Counted from the stretch's first letter, positions 7,875-16,258 are shown. The stretch: 53,379 nt of DNA from Metapseudomonas resinovorans DSM 21078 (GCF_000423545.1 NZ_AUIE01000037.1:1-53379), one strand, 5' to 3'. Numbers and translations: made by a program. The notes: generated by a model not told the origin, from the letters alone.

Positions 7875-8393
7875 CTAATTGCCCGCACGCCCCTCAGCCG
7901 CCTCGAATATCGCCAGGAGATCCAGCGCCGTGCTTTCCAGGTACTTCCCGGCCCGATAGTCCGGCTTCATGGCATCGCCACCGGCGATCACATCCTGCGG
8001 CCGTTCAATGAAACGGCCAACCAGCGTGAAGCGTTCGTCCAGCACCGCCACGAGGGGGATCTGAATGCGTTCCAGCCCAAGGCGCTCCTGCAAATCGTCC
8101 TCCGCGCGCCCCTTGGAGATCACGGCCAGATCGACGCGCGGCTGCAAGCGATGCAGGAAATCCATGACCGTGACGTTGATCTGGCAGTCCGGGCACCACA
8201 TCTCACCCGCCACCAGCAGGTGGTAGCGGCCCTGCACGGCCTGCAGGCGCTGCCGGGTTGCTTCGCTGAGCGCGCCGGGTTCGGCCAGTTTGCGCTGCAC
8301 CGCCTGCACGGCGGCGATTTCTGCCGGCAGACCGCGGCCGACGAACGCGTCAAAGCGTTCACCGATGGCAAAGAGTTGCTCAAAGGAGGCCAT
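7875..8393 (-). CDS. Thioredoxin-fold family protein
   Basis: A 172-residue cytoplasmic protein with a thioredoxin-like core and active-site motif WCPDC (Cys67, Cys70). The motif follows a helical N-terminal region of about 55 residues and a beta strand (YHLLVAGEMW). After it come DFLHRLQPRVDLAVI and a cis-Pro region near QIPLVAVLDE. This matches small stand-alone thioredoxin family proteins of unknown substrate. The start is the ATG at 8393 behind AGGA; a TTG five codons upstream has no ribosome site. It is convergent with ohr and shares its terminator. A redox role is likely; a link to peroxide stress is only positional. Confidence 0.78.
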   Translation of the reverse strand: MASFEQLFAIGERFDAFVGRGLPAEIAAVQAVQRKLAEPGALSEATRQRLQAVQGRYHLLVAGEMWCPDCQINVTVMDFLHRLQPRVDLAVISKGRAEDDLQERLGLERIQIPLVAVLDERFTLVGRFIERPQDVIAGGDAMKPDYRAGKYLESTALDLLAIFEAAEGRAGN

Positions 8394-8608
8394 GGGGGGG
8401 TTCCTCAACTACAGAAATAAAGGTGGCATCCCAGCAGAAATACCGGGGCACGGCAAATGGGTGAGATCCGTTTGACGACGCGGGCTGTCGGCCTATCAAG
8501 AGGAGCAGGCCTTCGTTCACGGCATCGCCGCCAAGGCTCTGGTTCTGGCCGAAACCGGCCTGTGGAACCGGTGGATCAGAGCAAGCGAGGGACGACTTCG
8601 GGCAAGGC

Positions 8609-9112
8609 CTAATCCATCGCCAGCATCAGGAACAGTCCCACCATCAGCAGCGCCGAAGCCGCCAGGGCGGTACCGGCTCGAACGTGGTTCCAGCGCGTCC
8701 AATGCTCCACATAGTCGCGCCACGGGGCGACGGCATCGGGGCTGCCCGCGTTCAGCTTTGCCAGGGCGTTATTGCGCGGGACGTTGCACACCAGCGTGAC
8801 GCCGAAATTACCCAGCAGGTACATCAGGCTGCCGACGAGCAGGAATAAGGTACCGGGTACGTCCCAATGCACGAAGGTGTAGAGCGTGAGCAGCGCGCAG
8901 GCAGCAGTCGTGCCCAGGAAGATGGCGAGGAAGACTCGGTTGAGCACCGTCTGGTTGATGGCCTGCATGGCGGCGATGCCGGCTTCCGGCGCAATGCGCG
9001 CCAGCGCCTGCATCACGAAGTTGGAGAATGCGAAGAACAGCCCGCCCATCAACCCGCAGGCAATCACGGCGAGGAAGGCGAGCACAAAGGCCAGGTCATC
9101 GATAAAGGGCAT
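8609..9112 (-). CDS. DUF1772 family integral membrane protein
   Basis: A 167-residue protein with four hydrophobic segments (about residues 7-35, 60-82, 88-108 and 146-166). It has the DUF1772 features GGLFFAFSNFVMQAL, the loop VPRNNALAKL and WTRWNHVRAGTALAAS. The family is related to fungal anthrone oxygenases but its role in bacteria is unknown. It is preceded by a long gap (9113-9803) without a convincing gene. Confidence 0.82.
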   Translation of the reverse strand: MPFIDDLAFVLAFLAVIACGLMGGLFFAFSNFVMQALARIAPEAGIAAMQAINQTVLNRVFLAIFLGTTAACALLTLYTFVHWDVPGTLFLLVGSLMYLLGNFGVTLVCNVPRNNALAKLNAGSPDAVAPWRDYVEHWTRWNHVRAGTALAASALLMVGLFLMLAMD

Positions 9113-9450
9113 GGTCGGGTTCTCAGGGGCCGTCCAGTCAAGTCCAGGCCCCGCGCCTGTGAGGTTCAGGGGAGAAGGAAAGCAGATTTATGCTTGTTTG
9201 TGCATTCGCCTTGAGTCGATAACGACCCGCTGCGGCATGCTCGCAATCGCCGCTCAGGGCAGTCTCCTTGTCACTTTCCAGATTCCCCCACGGATCGGTC
9301 GGCAGGTATTGGCTCGCAGTACAACCGCATGCGAAGGGTTTAACGCACCGTTCGTCCCCCATCCACCTGCCTTACTACGCCCCCGTGCATTTTGGATCAG
9401 ACGAGGATTCCTGCCGTCCAGTCGTCAACCGAGTTGCCGAGGACACGAGC

Positions 9451-9703
9451 ATGGCTGAAGAAAACGAATCCAACCGGCATCTGCGTGAAGTGTGGACCTG
9501 TCTTAATCGAATGGACGAGCGATGCAGTACATATCCCAGGCCCTCACGTTGCGCGCGGGCCAATAACGTTCAGGGAGGGGGGAGTTGTACGCAGACGGGG
9601 CATTCGGGGGGCACGACCACCACGAGCCCTGCGCCACTTGCACGAAGGTCTGGAGCGCCTGCAACGAGCCGTGGACAAGCTGACGACGAAAGGCCGGGAT
9701 TAG
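9451..9703 (+). pseudogene. Possible small or frameshifted gene in a 690-bp gap
   Basis: Two protein-like stretches lie in different forward frames. From the ATG at 9451 one reads MAEENESNRHLREVWTCLNR. From about 9640, in the next frame, one reads ALRHLHEGLERLQRAVDK and reaches the TAG at 9702-9704. Together they could be one small helical protein broken by a frameshift, or chance. I recognise no family. The rest of 9113-9803 shows only the family C repeat at 9707-9795. Confidence 0.2.
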
Positions 9704-9706
9704 GCT

Positions 9707-9795
9707 GGCTATGTCTGCATTACGTGTTGCAGGCAGCTCCTACAAGGCTCTTGACCCGATGGTAAATCTCTCGCAACAGCTAGCGCAGACCTAGC
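9707..9795. repeat. Family C mini-element, copy 1 (89 bp)
   Basis: It begins GGCTATGTCTGC and ends GCGCAGACCTAGC, which form terminal inverted repeats. The right part (AGCTCCTACAAGGCTCTTG through CGATGGTAAATCTCTCGCAA) is almost identical to the element at 22053-22178. This copy lacks most of the internal hairpin present there. GCGAAT follows the right end, as in the other copy. Confidence 0.7.
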
Positions 9796-9803
9796 GAATA
9801 GGC

Positions 9804-10385
9804 TCAGCGCGCCACTTTGCAGGTCATTTCAGTGCCATACCAGGTCACCTTGGCTTCGCCCTGGTGCTCCCAGAAATCCATGCCGTCGGTGCTGTAGTGG
9901 GCACCGCTGGCGGCGGGGTGGCTGATGGCGATGGTCTGGTCGTTGCCGTAGGTGAACACCGCTGCAGTGGGCTCGAGGTTGTTATAGAACGCAGCGGTGA
10001 AGGGTTTGCTGTTATCCCCGCAGATGAATTCCACGGCCTTGGGCGCCATCACCGAGCCGGACTGGATCTGCAGCTCCACCAGACGCGTCTGGTAGCTCAG
10101 GGTCAGGCACTGGTTCTGATCGTCCGCCTTCCAGCACTCATCGCGACCCTTGAGCCAGCCGCGCTGTTCGGCACGCAGTCGCTTCTGGGTCGCCGCGTCG
10201 GTCGCGGCCAGGGTTTTCTTGTAGACATCCGAAAGTTGGCGGTCCAGAAGGCTCAGGTCAGCGCTCTTGCATACCTGCTGCTCGACGCCCTGGGCCTTGG
10301 CGCAGTCGAAGGATGGGCCGGAGTCGGCCATGGCCAATGGGCTGGTGGCGCTGAGCGCCAATAGAAGTCCTTTTGCGGGAATCAT
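9804..10385 (-). CDS. Secreted LprI/DUF1311-MliC two-domain protein, likely lysozyme inhibitor
   Basis: A 193-residue precursor. The start is the ATG at 10385 behind GGAGG, giving a signal peptide MIPAKGLLLALSATSPLAMA. Residues 25-95 form a DUF1311/LprI domain (FDCAKAQGVEQQVCKSADLSLLDRQL, then Cys pairs in RDECWKADDQNQCL). Residues 118-193 are MliC-like (FICGDNSKPFTAAFYNN, ASGAHYSTDGMDFWEHQGEA and final TCKV). MliC proteins bind and inhibit C-type lysozyme, and LprI proteins also have lysozyme-inhibiting activity, so both halves point the same way. The location would be periplasmic. Inhibition itself is inferred. Confidence 0.82.
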   Translation of the reverse strand: MIPAKGLLLALSATSPLAMADSGPSFDCAKAQGVEQQVCKSADLSLLDRQLSDVYKKTLAATDAATQKRLRAEQRGWLKGRDECWKADDQNQCLTLSYQTRLVELQIQSGSVMAPKAVEFICGDNSKPFTAAFYNNLEPTAAVFTYGNDQTIAISHPAASGAHYSTDGMDFWEHQGEAKVTWYGTEMTCKVAR

Positions 10386-10511
10386 TTCGGCCTCCAAGCC
10401 TGTGGTGGGGACGATTGCCAAGTAAAGCCCAGAGCGCCCGAAATATCCTCCCGGTAAAGGGATTACGGATCCTCCAAGTGTCGGGGAGTCAGGTCATCGT
10501 CCCCGGACAGA

Positions 10512-10823
10512 TCAGGCTGCCCGATGAGGAAGAGGCTTTGCGCGTTCGATCCTGGCCCGGCGGTCAGGCGAGTTGAGTGCTTCCCACAGATCATTGCGAC
10601 GCTGCAGGTTCAGCCAGAAATCGGCCGAGTTGCCGAAGACCCGGGACAACATCAACGCCGTGTCCGCCGTGATGGCGCGGCGGTTGTTACAGAGTTCGTT
10701 GACGAGCTTGCGCTGAACACCCATGGCCTCTGCCAGTTGACCCTGGGTAATGCCCATGGGCTCGAGGAACTCTTCGGTGAGCATCTCGCCGACGCTCACC
10801 GGCTTACGTTCGGTAATGATCAT
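10512..10823 (-). CDS. higA: HigA-family antitoxin
   Basis: A 103-residue protein with an Xre-type helix-turn-helix (residues 10-65: VGEMLTEEFLEPMGITQGQL through NNRRAITADTALMLSRVFG). It has the HigA signature FWLNLQRRNDLWEA. It neutralises HigB and autoregulates. It follows the toxin gene by 8 bp, the toxin-first order typical of higBA. Confidence 0.92.
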   Translation of the reverse strand: MIITERKPVSVGEMLTEEFLEPMGITQGQLAEAMGVQRKLVNELCNNRRAITADTALMLSRVFGNSADFWLNLQRRNDLWEALNSPDRRARIERAKPLPHRAA

Positions 10824-10831
10824 GCTTCACC

Positions 10832-11128
10832 TCATCGGTAGGAGTGATTGTCGAGGTACACCCCCGACGCTTCGCCTTTGTCCCCATCCCACTCGAACAC
10901 CAATCGCCACTGCTGATTGACGCGAATGGAATGCAGCCCCTTCAACTTGCCCACTAGCTTCTCGAAGTGATTGCTCGGTGGAATGCGCAGGTCACTGTCA
11001 GTCGTGGCATCGTCCAGCAGCTGTAGCTTTCGAAACAGCCGGTTGCTGATATCGGCTGGAATCTGTTTAGCGTGTTCGTCACGAACGAAGAACGCTTCCA
11101 GCCATGCCTCCCTGAAGCTTTTGATCAT
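10832..11128 (-). CDS. higB: HigB-family toxin (RelE/ParE superfamily)
   Basis: A 98-residue RelE-fold ribonuclease toxin that cleaves mRNA on the ribosome in characterised members. It opens MIKSFREAWLEAFF and carries LRIPPSNHFEKLVGKLKGLHSIRVNQQWRLVFEW, the classic HigB/killer-protein block with the substrate-binding Arg/Lys residues. It is the first gene of the pair with the HigA gene at 10512-10823. Two inverted repeats just upstream are candidate HigA operators. Confidence 0.92.
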   Translation of the reverse strand: MIKSFREAWLEAFFVRDEHAKQIPADISNRLFRKLQLLDDATTDSDLRIPPSNHFEKLVGKLKGLHSIRVNQQWRLVFEWDGDKGEASGVYLDNHSYR

Positions 11129-11132
11129 GAGT

Positions 11133-11174
11133 CAAATTCTTAGGATTTGTGCCACTGTACCGCACAAGGGTACA
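11133..11174. promoter_or_regulatory. Candidate higBA operators
   Basis: Two inverted repeats lie immediately upstream of higB: CAAAT-N7-ATTTG (11133-11149) and TGTACC-N7-GGTACA (11156-11174). Both have a seven-base centre, suggesting one regulator contacting two sites. HigA autoregulation is known for the family; binding here is inferred. Confidence 0.5.
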
Positions 11175-11220
11175 CCGCGACTACGGCCAAAGGGTGTGAT
11201 CGCCCTCTCCAGCACAGGCC

Positions 11221-11994
11221 TCAATGCGGATGCAGCAACAGCGCGAACAACTCGGCATGGCCGCTGACGTTGAGTTTGTTGTAGAGGTTGCGCCTGTGCA
11301 CTTTCACCGTCTCGGGTGAAATCCCCATGCGCTGGGCAATGGCCTTGCTGGAAAAGCCCTGGAGAATCAACCGCGCGGTATCCATCTCGCGCTCGGTCAG
11401 GCGCGCGTCGAATCGACCCAGGATGGAGGCCAGGTCGCTGGCCATCTCTTCGTTCGCCGGCCCCTCCGGAGGCATGATCTGCACGTGCCTGCGCATGGCC
11501 GCCAGCACCCAATCACGCACGCAGAGCAAGCGCCCATGTTCGTGGTCGGCGAAGGCTTGCTCGCGTCCCAGCGAGAGGCTGAGCACGGCATCGTCCAGGT
11601 TGCAGATGAACTGCAGCTCGCCGCCACCGACCACGGCGCGGAAGTAGCTCAGGTAGTACTCGCTTTGCAGGAACTGGTCAGGTGCAACGGATTCAAGGCG
11701 GTGCAGGCCATCAGCGATGCCGTTGCATGCGGCCAGGTAGAAGGGGTCGAGCAGGTAGCGGCCGGCGCAGTAATCGGCCAGGTCCTCGCGCTCGTCCAGC
11801 CCGCCGCGGAACTCGAAGTCGGCCAGCAATTGCGGCACCCGGCCCGGGCGCATCAGTGCCACCAGCGCGTTGTCCACGGGAACCAGCAGCCGCAGCGTAT
11901 CCACCAGGCTGCGCCAGAAGCCTTCCTGCCCCAGGCTGCCAAACATGCGCGCCAGCCCCTGGTGCACCGGCAGTTCTCTCAACAAGGCTTCCAC
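11221..11994 (-). CDS. LuxR-family transcriptional regulator
   Basis: A 257-residue protein with a roughly 180-residue N-terminal sensing region of no obvious family and a C-terminal LuxR/GerE DNA-binding domain (about 196-250: LTEREMDTARLILQGFSSKA, ISPETVKVHRRNLYNKLNV). It lacks a response-regulator receiver domain and the AHL-binding Trp/Tyr pattern. It is divergent from the polyamine-type binding protein gene at 12106, 111 bp between starts. It therefore probably controls the transporter-aminopeptidase unit 12106-14376. The signal is unknown. Confidence 0.85.
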   Translation of the reverse strand: MEALLRELPVHQGLARMFGSLGQEGFWRSLVDTLRLLVPVDNALVALMRPGRVPQLLADFEFRGGLDEREDLADYCAGRYLLDPFYLAACNGIADGLHRLESVAPDQFLQSEYYLSYFRAVVGGGELQFICNLDDAVLSLSLGREQAFADHEHGRLLCVRDWVLAAMRRHVQIMPPEGPANEEMASDLASILGRFDARLTEREMDTARLILQGFSSKAIAQRMGISPETVKVHRRNLYNKLNVSGHAELFALLLHPH

Positions 11995-12105
11995 GCTCTA
12001 CCCCTTTCGCATAACCCGTGATGGGAATGTCCAGCAACGCCTCAGACCTCTAGCCTCGGAACCCTCGACCACCAAGGGCCTGCCAGGGGCCAGGAGTGCC
12101 GCATC

Positions 12106-13209
12106 ATGCTTCGTCACCGCTCGTACCTCAACCTCGGATTCGGCGCCTGCCTGTCGGCGTGGCTGTCGACCGCCGCAGCCGACGCGCCCACCGTCCACGT
12201 GTACAACTGGTACGACTACATCGGCCAGACCACCCTGGCGGACTTCAAGCGCGACACCGGTATACAGCCCGTGTACGACACCTTCGACAGTGCCGAGATG
12301 CTGGAAGGCAAATTGCTCACCGGTGGCAGCGGCTACGACGTGGTGGTGGCCAGCAACTTCAGCCTGCCAACCCTCATTCAGGCCGGCGTACTGGAGCCCC
12401 TGGACCCGTCCCGGCTGCCCAACTTCAAGCACATGGATCAGGACCTGCTGGCCAAGCTGGCCGTCAACGATCCCGGCAATCGCTACGCCGTGCCTTACCT
12501 CTGGGGCACCAACGGCATCGGCTACAACGTCGACAAGGTCCGCGCCGTGCTGGGCGACCAGGCCCCGGTGAACTCCTGGGACCTGCTGTTCAAGGAGGAG
12601 AACCTGGCCAAGCTGAGCCAATGTGGCGTGGCGATGCTCGATTCGCCTTCCGAAGTACTGCCCATCGTCCTGCACTACCTGGGGCTGCCGCCCAACAGCA
12701 CCAACCCCGACGACTACAAGAAAGCCGAGGCCTTGCTGCTCAAGCTGCGCCCCCATATCGCCTACTTCAACTCATCGAAGTTCATCAGCGACCTGGCCAA
12801 CGGCAACATCTGCGTAGCCCTGGGCTGGTCCGGCGGCATGCTGGAAGCCAGGACCAACGCCGAACAGGCCGCGAACGGCGTGAAGATCGAATACAGCCTG
12901 CCGACCGAAGGCGCGCCCGTGTGGTTCGACACCCTGGTGCTGCTCAAGCAATCGCCGCACCCCGATCAGGGCCTGGCGTTCATCGACTACCTGATGCGGC
13001 CGGAAGTCATCGCACCGATCTCCGATTTTCTCAGCTACCCCAACGGCAATCGCAACGCCACGCCGATGGTCGCCGAAGCCACCCGCAACGACCCCAGCGT
13101 TTATCCGCCAGCCGAGGCCATGGCCAGGCTGTTCACCCTGGAGCCACTGCCCAAGAAAGCCGAGCGCGTGCGCACACGCGTCTGGAGCAAGGTGAAGAGT
13201 GGCCAGTGA
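12106..13209 (+). CDS. Polyamine-type ABC transporter periplasmic binding protein (PotF/SpuD-like)
   Basis: A 367-residue precursor with a signal peptide ending around residue 25. The mature part follows the PotF/SpuD family closely: VHVYNWYDYIG at the start, TGIQPVYDTFDSAEMLEGKL, GSGYDVVVAS, AVPYLWGTNGIGYN, and SGGMLEARTNAEQ. These proteins bind putrescine, spermidine or related amines in the periplasm and hand them to an ABC permease. No permease follows directly; the next gene is a DmpA-type aminopeptidase 33 bp downstream. The permease/ATPase set is at 16504-19386. It may use that set as a second receptor. The ligand is not certain. Confidence 0.85.
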   Translation: MLRHRSYLNLGFGACLSAWLSTAAADAPTVHVYNWYDYIGQTTLADFKRDTGIQPVYDTFDSAEMLEGKLLTGGSGYDVVVASNFSLPTLIQAGVLEPLDPSRLPNFKHMDQDLLAKLAVNDPGNRYAVPYLWGTNGIGYNVDKVRAVLGDQAPVNSWDLLFKEENLAKLSQCGVAMLDSPSEVLPIVLHYLGLPPNSTNPDDYKKAEALLLKLRPHIAYFNSSKFISDLANGNICVALGWSGGMLEARTNAEQAANGVKIEYSLPTEGAPVWFDTLVLLKQSPHPDQGLAFIDYLMRPEVIAPISDFLSYPNGNRNATPMVAEATRNDPSVYPPAEAMARLFTLEPLPKKAERVRTRVWSKVKSGQ

Positions 13210-13242
13210 TTCAACCCTCCATCTTTCCTGTAACTACCTGCC

Positions 13243-14376
13243 ATGAGTAAAACGATGAAACCACGTGCCCGCGACCTCGGACTCCAGTTTGGCCAACTGC
13301 AACCTGGCCCCCTCAATGCCATCACCGACGTACCCGGCGTGCGGGTCGGCCATTGCGATATACGCGGCCGCACAGCCGAAGGGCGTGATATCCAGACCGG
13401 CGTCACGGTGATCGAACCACGCCCGGGCTCGACCAACCTGCAGCCCTGTTTCGCCGGCGTCCACATCCTCAACGGCAACGGCGATGCTACCGGCCTTGAG
13501 TGGATTCGCGAGGCCGGCCTGCTGACCAGCCCGATCGCCTTCACCAATACCCACAGCGTGGGCACCGTGCGGGACGCTCTGATTGCCCTGGACCGCGAGG
13601 AGCAACCCCAGGATGGCCGGCTGTACTGGAACATGCCGGTGGTGCTGGAAACCTTCGATGGCCTGCTCAACGACATCAACGGCTTTCACGTGCGTATCGA
13701 GCATGTGGCCCAGGCCCTGGGCAATGCCGTCGATGGCCCGGTGACCGAAGGCGCGGTGGGCGGCGGCAGCGGCATGATCTGCCATGAGTTCAAGGGAGGC
13801 ATCGGCACCGCCTCGCGCCGGCTGAGCACCGAGCAAGGCGGCTGGACGGTCGGCGCCATCGTCCAGGCCAACCACGGTGTCCGGCAAGAGCTGCGCGTCG
13901 ATGGCTACCCGGTGGGCCGCTACATGGAGCAGGTGGACTCACCCTTCCTCAAGGCCCGCCTGCCGCACCCCGGCATGGGCTCGATCGTCGTCTGCCTGGC
14001 CACTGACGCGCCATTGCTGCCGCACCAGTGCACGCGCCTCGCCCAGCGCGCCAGCATCGGCCTGGCCCGAACCGGTGGCGGAACGGAAGATCACAGCGGC
14101 GACATCTTCGTGGCCTTCTCCACCGGCAACCAGCACCTGCCGGCACCCGCCTACGAGGCCAAGGGTGCTCCGACCTGCGACAACCTGCGCATGGTCAACA
14201 ATGACCACATCAGCGAATTGTTCCTCGCCGCCGCCGAAGCCGTGGAGGAAGCCATCATCAACGCGATGCTGGCCTCGCCCACCACCGAAGGCAACGGCCA
14301 TCGGGTACCGGGGCTGGACGTCGAAACCCTGACCAAGGCGCTGCACCAGGCGGGTTGGCCGGGCCAGAAACCCTGA
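13243..14376 (+). CDS. DmpA/BapA-type aminopeptidase-amidase (peptidase family S58)
   Basis: A 377-residue self-processing N-terminal-nucleophile hydrolase. Characteristic blocks are ITDVPGVRVGH near residue 27, ICHEFKGGIGTASR near 180 and TVGAIVQANHG near 203. The predicted cleavage site is Gly246-Ser247 in MGSIVVCLATDAPLLPHQ, where Ser247 becomes the N-terminal nucleophile of the beta chain. Family members release N-terminal D- or L-Ala or beta-amino acids from amides and peptides. No signal peptide is seen, so it is cytoplasmic. It lies 33 bp after a polyamine-type binding protein gene and is probably co-transcribed. This suggests hydrolysis of an imported amide or peptidyl amine. Confidence 0.88.
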   Translation: MSKTMKPRARDLGLQFGQLQPGPLNAITDVPGVRVGHCDIRGRTAEGRDIQTGVTVIEPRPGSTNLQPCFAGVHILNGNGDATGLEWIREAGLLTSPIAFTNTHSVGTVRDALIALDREEQPQDGRLYWNMPVVLETFDGLLNDINGFHVRIEHVAQALGNAVDGPVTEGAVGGGSGMICHEFKGGIGTASRRLSTEQGGWTVGAIVQANHGVRQELRVDGYPVGRYMEQVDSPFLKARLPHPGMGSIVVCLATDAPLLPHQCTRLAQRASIGLARTGGGTEDHSGDIFVAFSTGNQHLPAPAYEAKGAPTCDNLRMVNNDHISELFLAAAEAVEEAIINAMLASPTTEGNGHRVPGLDVETLTKALHQAGWPGQKP

Positions 14377-14391
14377 CAAGGACGAAGCTTC

Positions 14392-14422
14392 CTGTGGGGG
14401 GCGCTTTCATTGGCCCCCACAG
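14392..14422. repeat. Hairpin after the DmpA gene
   Basis: CTGTGGGGG (14392-14400) and CCCCCACAG (14414-14422) form a perfect 9-bp inverted repeat with a 13-base loop. It resembles the outer arms of family A repeats with a worn centre. It has no T run but could still slow or end transcription between the DmpA gene and the S4-domain gene. Confidence 0.55.
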
Positions 14423-14497
14423 TAAAAGCCGCCGCCCGTGCCGAGCCGGCCCAATGGGTTTACCATTGCGCCCTTTCCTCTCCACTGGCTGCCCCCA

Positions 14498-15208
14498 ATG
14501 ACCGACCCCGTCCGCTTGTCCAAATGCGTTATCGAACTCACCGGCTGTTCGCGCCGGGAGGCGGAGCTCTATATCGAGGGCGGCTGGGTGACGGTCGATG
14601 GCGAGGTGGTCGAACAGCCGCAGTTCAAGGTTGAAGGCCAGACAGTCGCTCTACTCCCTGGTGCCACGCCCGATCCGCAGGAGCCGGTGACGCTTTTACT
14701 GAATCAGCCCGCCGGCCTGTCCTTCGAAGCCGCCCAACGCGTGCTCAACCCTGAAAGCCGATGGCCGGAAGACCGCGCCGCTGTGCGCCTGCTGCGCAGC
14801 CACTTCGCTCGCCTGACCACCACCCTGCCGCTACAACCGGGCGCCAGCGGGCTGCTGGTGATGACCCAGGACTGGCGAGCCCTGCGCAAGCTCAACGAAG
14901 ACGCGAACAAGCTGGAACAGGAATACGTCGTCGAAGTCAGCGGCACGATGCTGGACAAGGGCCTCGACCGCCTGAAACGGGGCATCAAGGTCAAAGGCCA
15001 GGACCTGCCACCAGTGAAGGCAAGCTGGCAAAACGAAACCCACCTGCGCTTCGCTCTGAAGAACCCCAAACCGGGCCTGATCGCCGCTTATTGCAGCGCC
15101 GTTGGCCTCAAGGTCGTCGGCATGAAGCGCATTCGGATCGGCGGCGTACCCATGGGCAAGGTGCCGGTCGGGCAATGGCGCTACCTGGTGCAGGCCGAGC
15201 GGTTCTGA
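14498..15208 (+). CDS. S4-domain pseudouridine-synthase-like protein lacking the catalytic Asp
   Basis: A 236-residue protein with an N-terminal S4 RNA-binding domain (residues 5-52: LSKCVIELTGCSRREAELYI) and a RsuA/RluF-type pseudouridine synthase fold. VTLLLNQPAG stands for the usual KP-G motif, EQEYVVEVSG is near 138 and GLKVVGMKRIRIGG is the C-terminal motif. In active enzymes the catalytic residue is the Asp of GRLDxxxxGLL. Here the aligned segment is LPLQPGASGLL, with Gln113 in the Asp position and the Arg gone as well. It should bind rRNA-like RNA but not isomerise uridine by the known mechanism. The start is the ATG at 14498, where the S4 domain begins. Confidence 0.8.
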   Translation: MTDPVRLSKCVIELTGCSRREAELYIEGGWVTVDGEVVEQPQFKVEGQTVALLPGATPDPQEPVTLLLNQPAGLSFEAAQRVLNPESRWPEDRAAVRLLRSHFARLTTTLPLQPGASGLLVMTQDWRALRKLNEDANKLEQEYVVEVSGTMLDKGLDRLKRGIKVKGQDLPPVKASWQNETHLRFALKNPKPGLIAAYCSAVGLKVVGMKRIRIGGVPMGKVPVGQWRYLVQAERF

Positions 15209-15244
15209 GGCACGGCGGCATCCTGTAGGGGCTGATTGAAGACT

Positions 15245-15316
15245 CGTAGGATGGGTAGAGCGAAGCGAAACCCATCACCGTAATCGATGGGTTTCGCAGG
15301 CTCTCCCCATCCTACG
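15245..15316. repeat. Family B long inverted repeat
   Basis: Arms CGTAGGATGGG...CGAAACCCATC and GATGGGTTTCG...CCCATCCTACG fold into a 72-bp hairpin. Closely related elements are at 40760 and 42578. It sits between the convergent S4-domain and LysR genes. Confidence 0.75.
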
Positions 15317-15337
15317 CTGCTGATGCACTGCCGCATC

Positions 15338-16258
15338 CTACAAGGAGCTCGCCCCCGCATTCCCGGCGAACGACTCCGGAAAATCCTCCCGCAAGGCTGC
15401 GGAAATCCACTGGCTGAACCACTCCACATCCGCCGACACCGGCCCTGGCGGCGTCAGCAGTTGGTAACTCTCCAGCGGTACGTCCACATCCACGGCCTTC
15501 ACCAACACGCCATTCTCAAGCTCCTGGCGCACCAGCACCTCATTGGCCAGGGCGATGCCTCGGCCACCCTCGGCCAGTGACAGCACGTAGTCGTTGCTGA
15601 CGTAAAGCACGTCCGCACTCACCTGCACCTCTACGCCGACACGGGCGAACCAGAGGTTCCACCATTCGCTGTCGTAGTGGATCAGGTCGTGGCGGGCGAG
15701 GTATTCGGCACCTTCGATCGGCCCGGTGCGGGCCAGGTATTCCGGTGAACACACGGGGAACACCCTTGGCTGCATGAGGATCGTACTCGCGCTGCTGTAA
15801 TCCCCCGGCATGCCGTAGACGATGCCGAGGTCAGCGCTCTTGCCGTCGACTTCGGTGAAGGTGGAATTGGGTTCGATGACGATCTTCAGCCCCGGCCGCA
15901 TGCGGCTGACGGCTTCCAGCTTGGGCGTCAGCCAGCGCTTGGCGAAGGCCGGCACGGCGAGGATCTTCAGCCAGCGCACTGCGCCTTTCTTCGCCACCTC
16001 GTCGCCGGCATCGGCGATCTGCGCCAGGGCGGAGCTGATGCGCGCGTAGTACTGGCGCCCAGCCGGCGTAAGCTCGACGCCGCGCGGCGTACGGTTGAAC
16101 AGCTGCACCCCCAGCCATTCCTCCAACAACTTCACATGACGGCCGATGGCGGGCTGGGTGACATGCAGGGCCTTCGACGCGGCAACATAGCTGCCCAGCT
16201 GGGCGGCAGCCTCGAAGGCGCGCACCGCGTTGAGGGGTGGCAAACGGCGGATGGACAT
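15338..16258 (-). CDS. LysR-family regulator, GcvA-like
   Basis: A 306-residue LysR protein. The helix-turn-helix occupies residues 5-65 (LPPLNAVRAFEAAAQLGSYV, VTQPAIGRHVKLLEEWLGVQLFNR) and a periplasmic-binding-like effector domain lies around 90-295. The opening RRLPPLNAVRAFEAAA is typical of the GcvA subgroup. The ATG at 16258 was chosen; a GTG three codons upstream is also possible. It is divergent from the ABC transporter operon starting at 16504, with an AT-rich 245-bp gap (lowest GC around 16280-16325) that probably holds its operator. It is the likely regulator of 16504-21955. The effector is unknown. Confidence 0.87.
   Translation of the reverse strand: MSIRRLPPLNAVRAFEAAAQLGSYVAASKALHVTQPAIGRHVKLLEEWLGVQLFNRTPRGVELTPAGRQYYARISSALAQIADAGDEVAKKGAVRWLKILAVPAFAKRWLTPKLEAVSRMRPGLKIVIEPNSTFTEVDGKSADLGIVYGMPGDYSSASTILMQPRVFPVCSPEYLARTGPIEGAEYLARHDLIHYDSEWWNLWFARVGVEVQVSADVLYVSNDYVLSLAEGGRGIALANEVLVRQELENGVLVKAVDVDVPLESYQLLTPPGPVSADVEWFSQWISAALREDFPESFAGNAGASSL

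Noticed and set aside
8480-8608. Forward-strand protein-like peptide (AYQEEQAFVHGIAAKALVLA) before the DUF1772 stop
   Set aside because: Preceded by an in-frame stop, no ribosome site, runs into the opposite gene; at best a tiny remnant.
14392-14422. Considered as an intrinsic terminator
   Set aside because: The stem is perfect but there is no T run; listed as a repeat-like hairpin instead.
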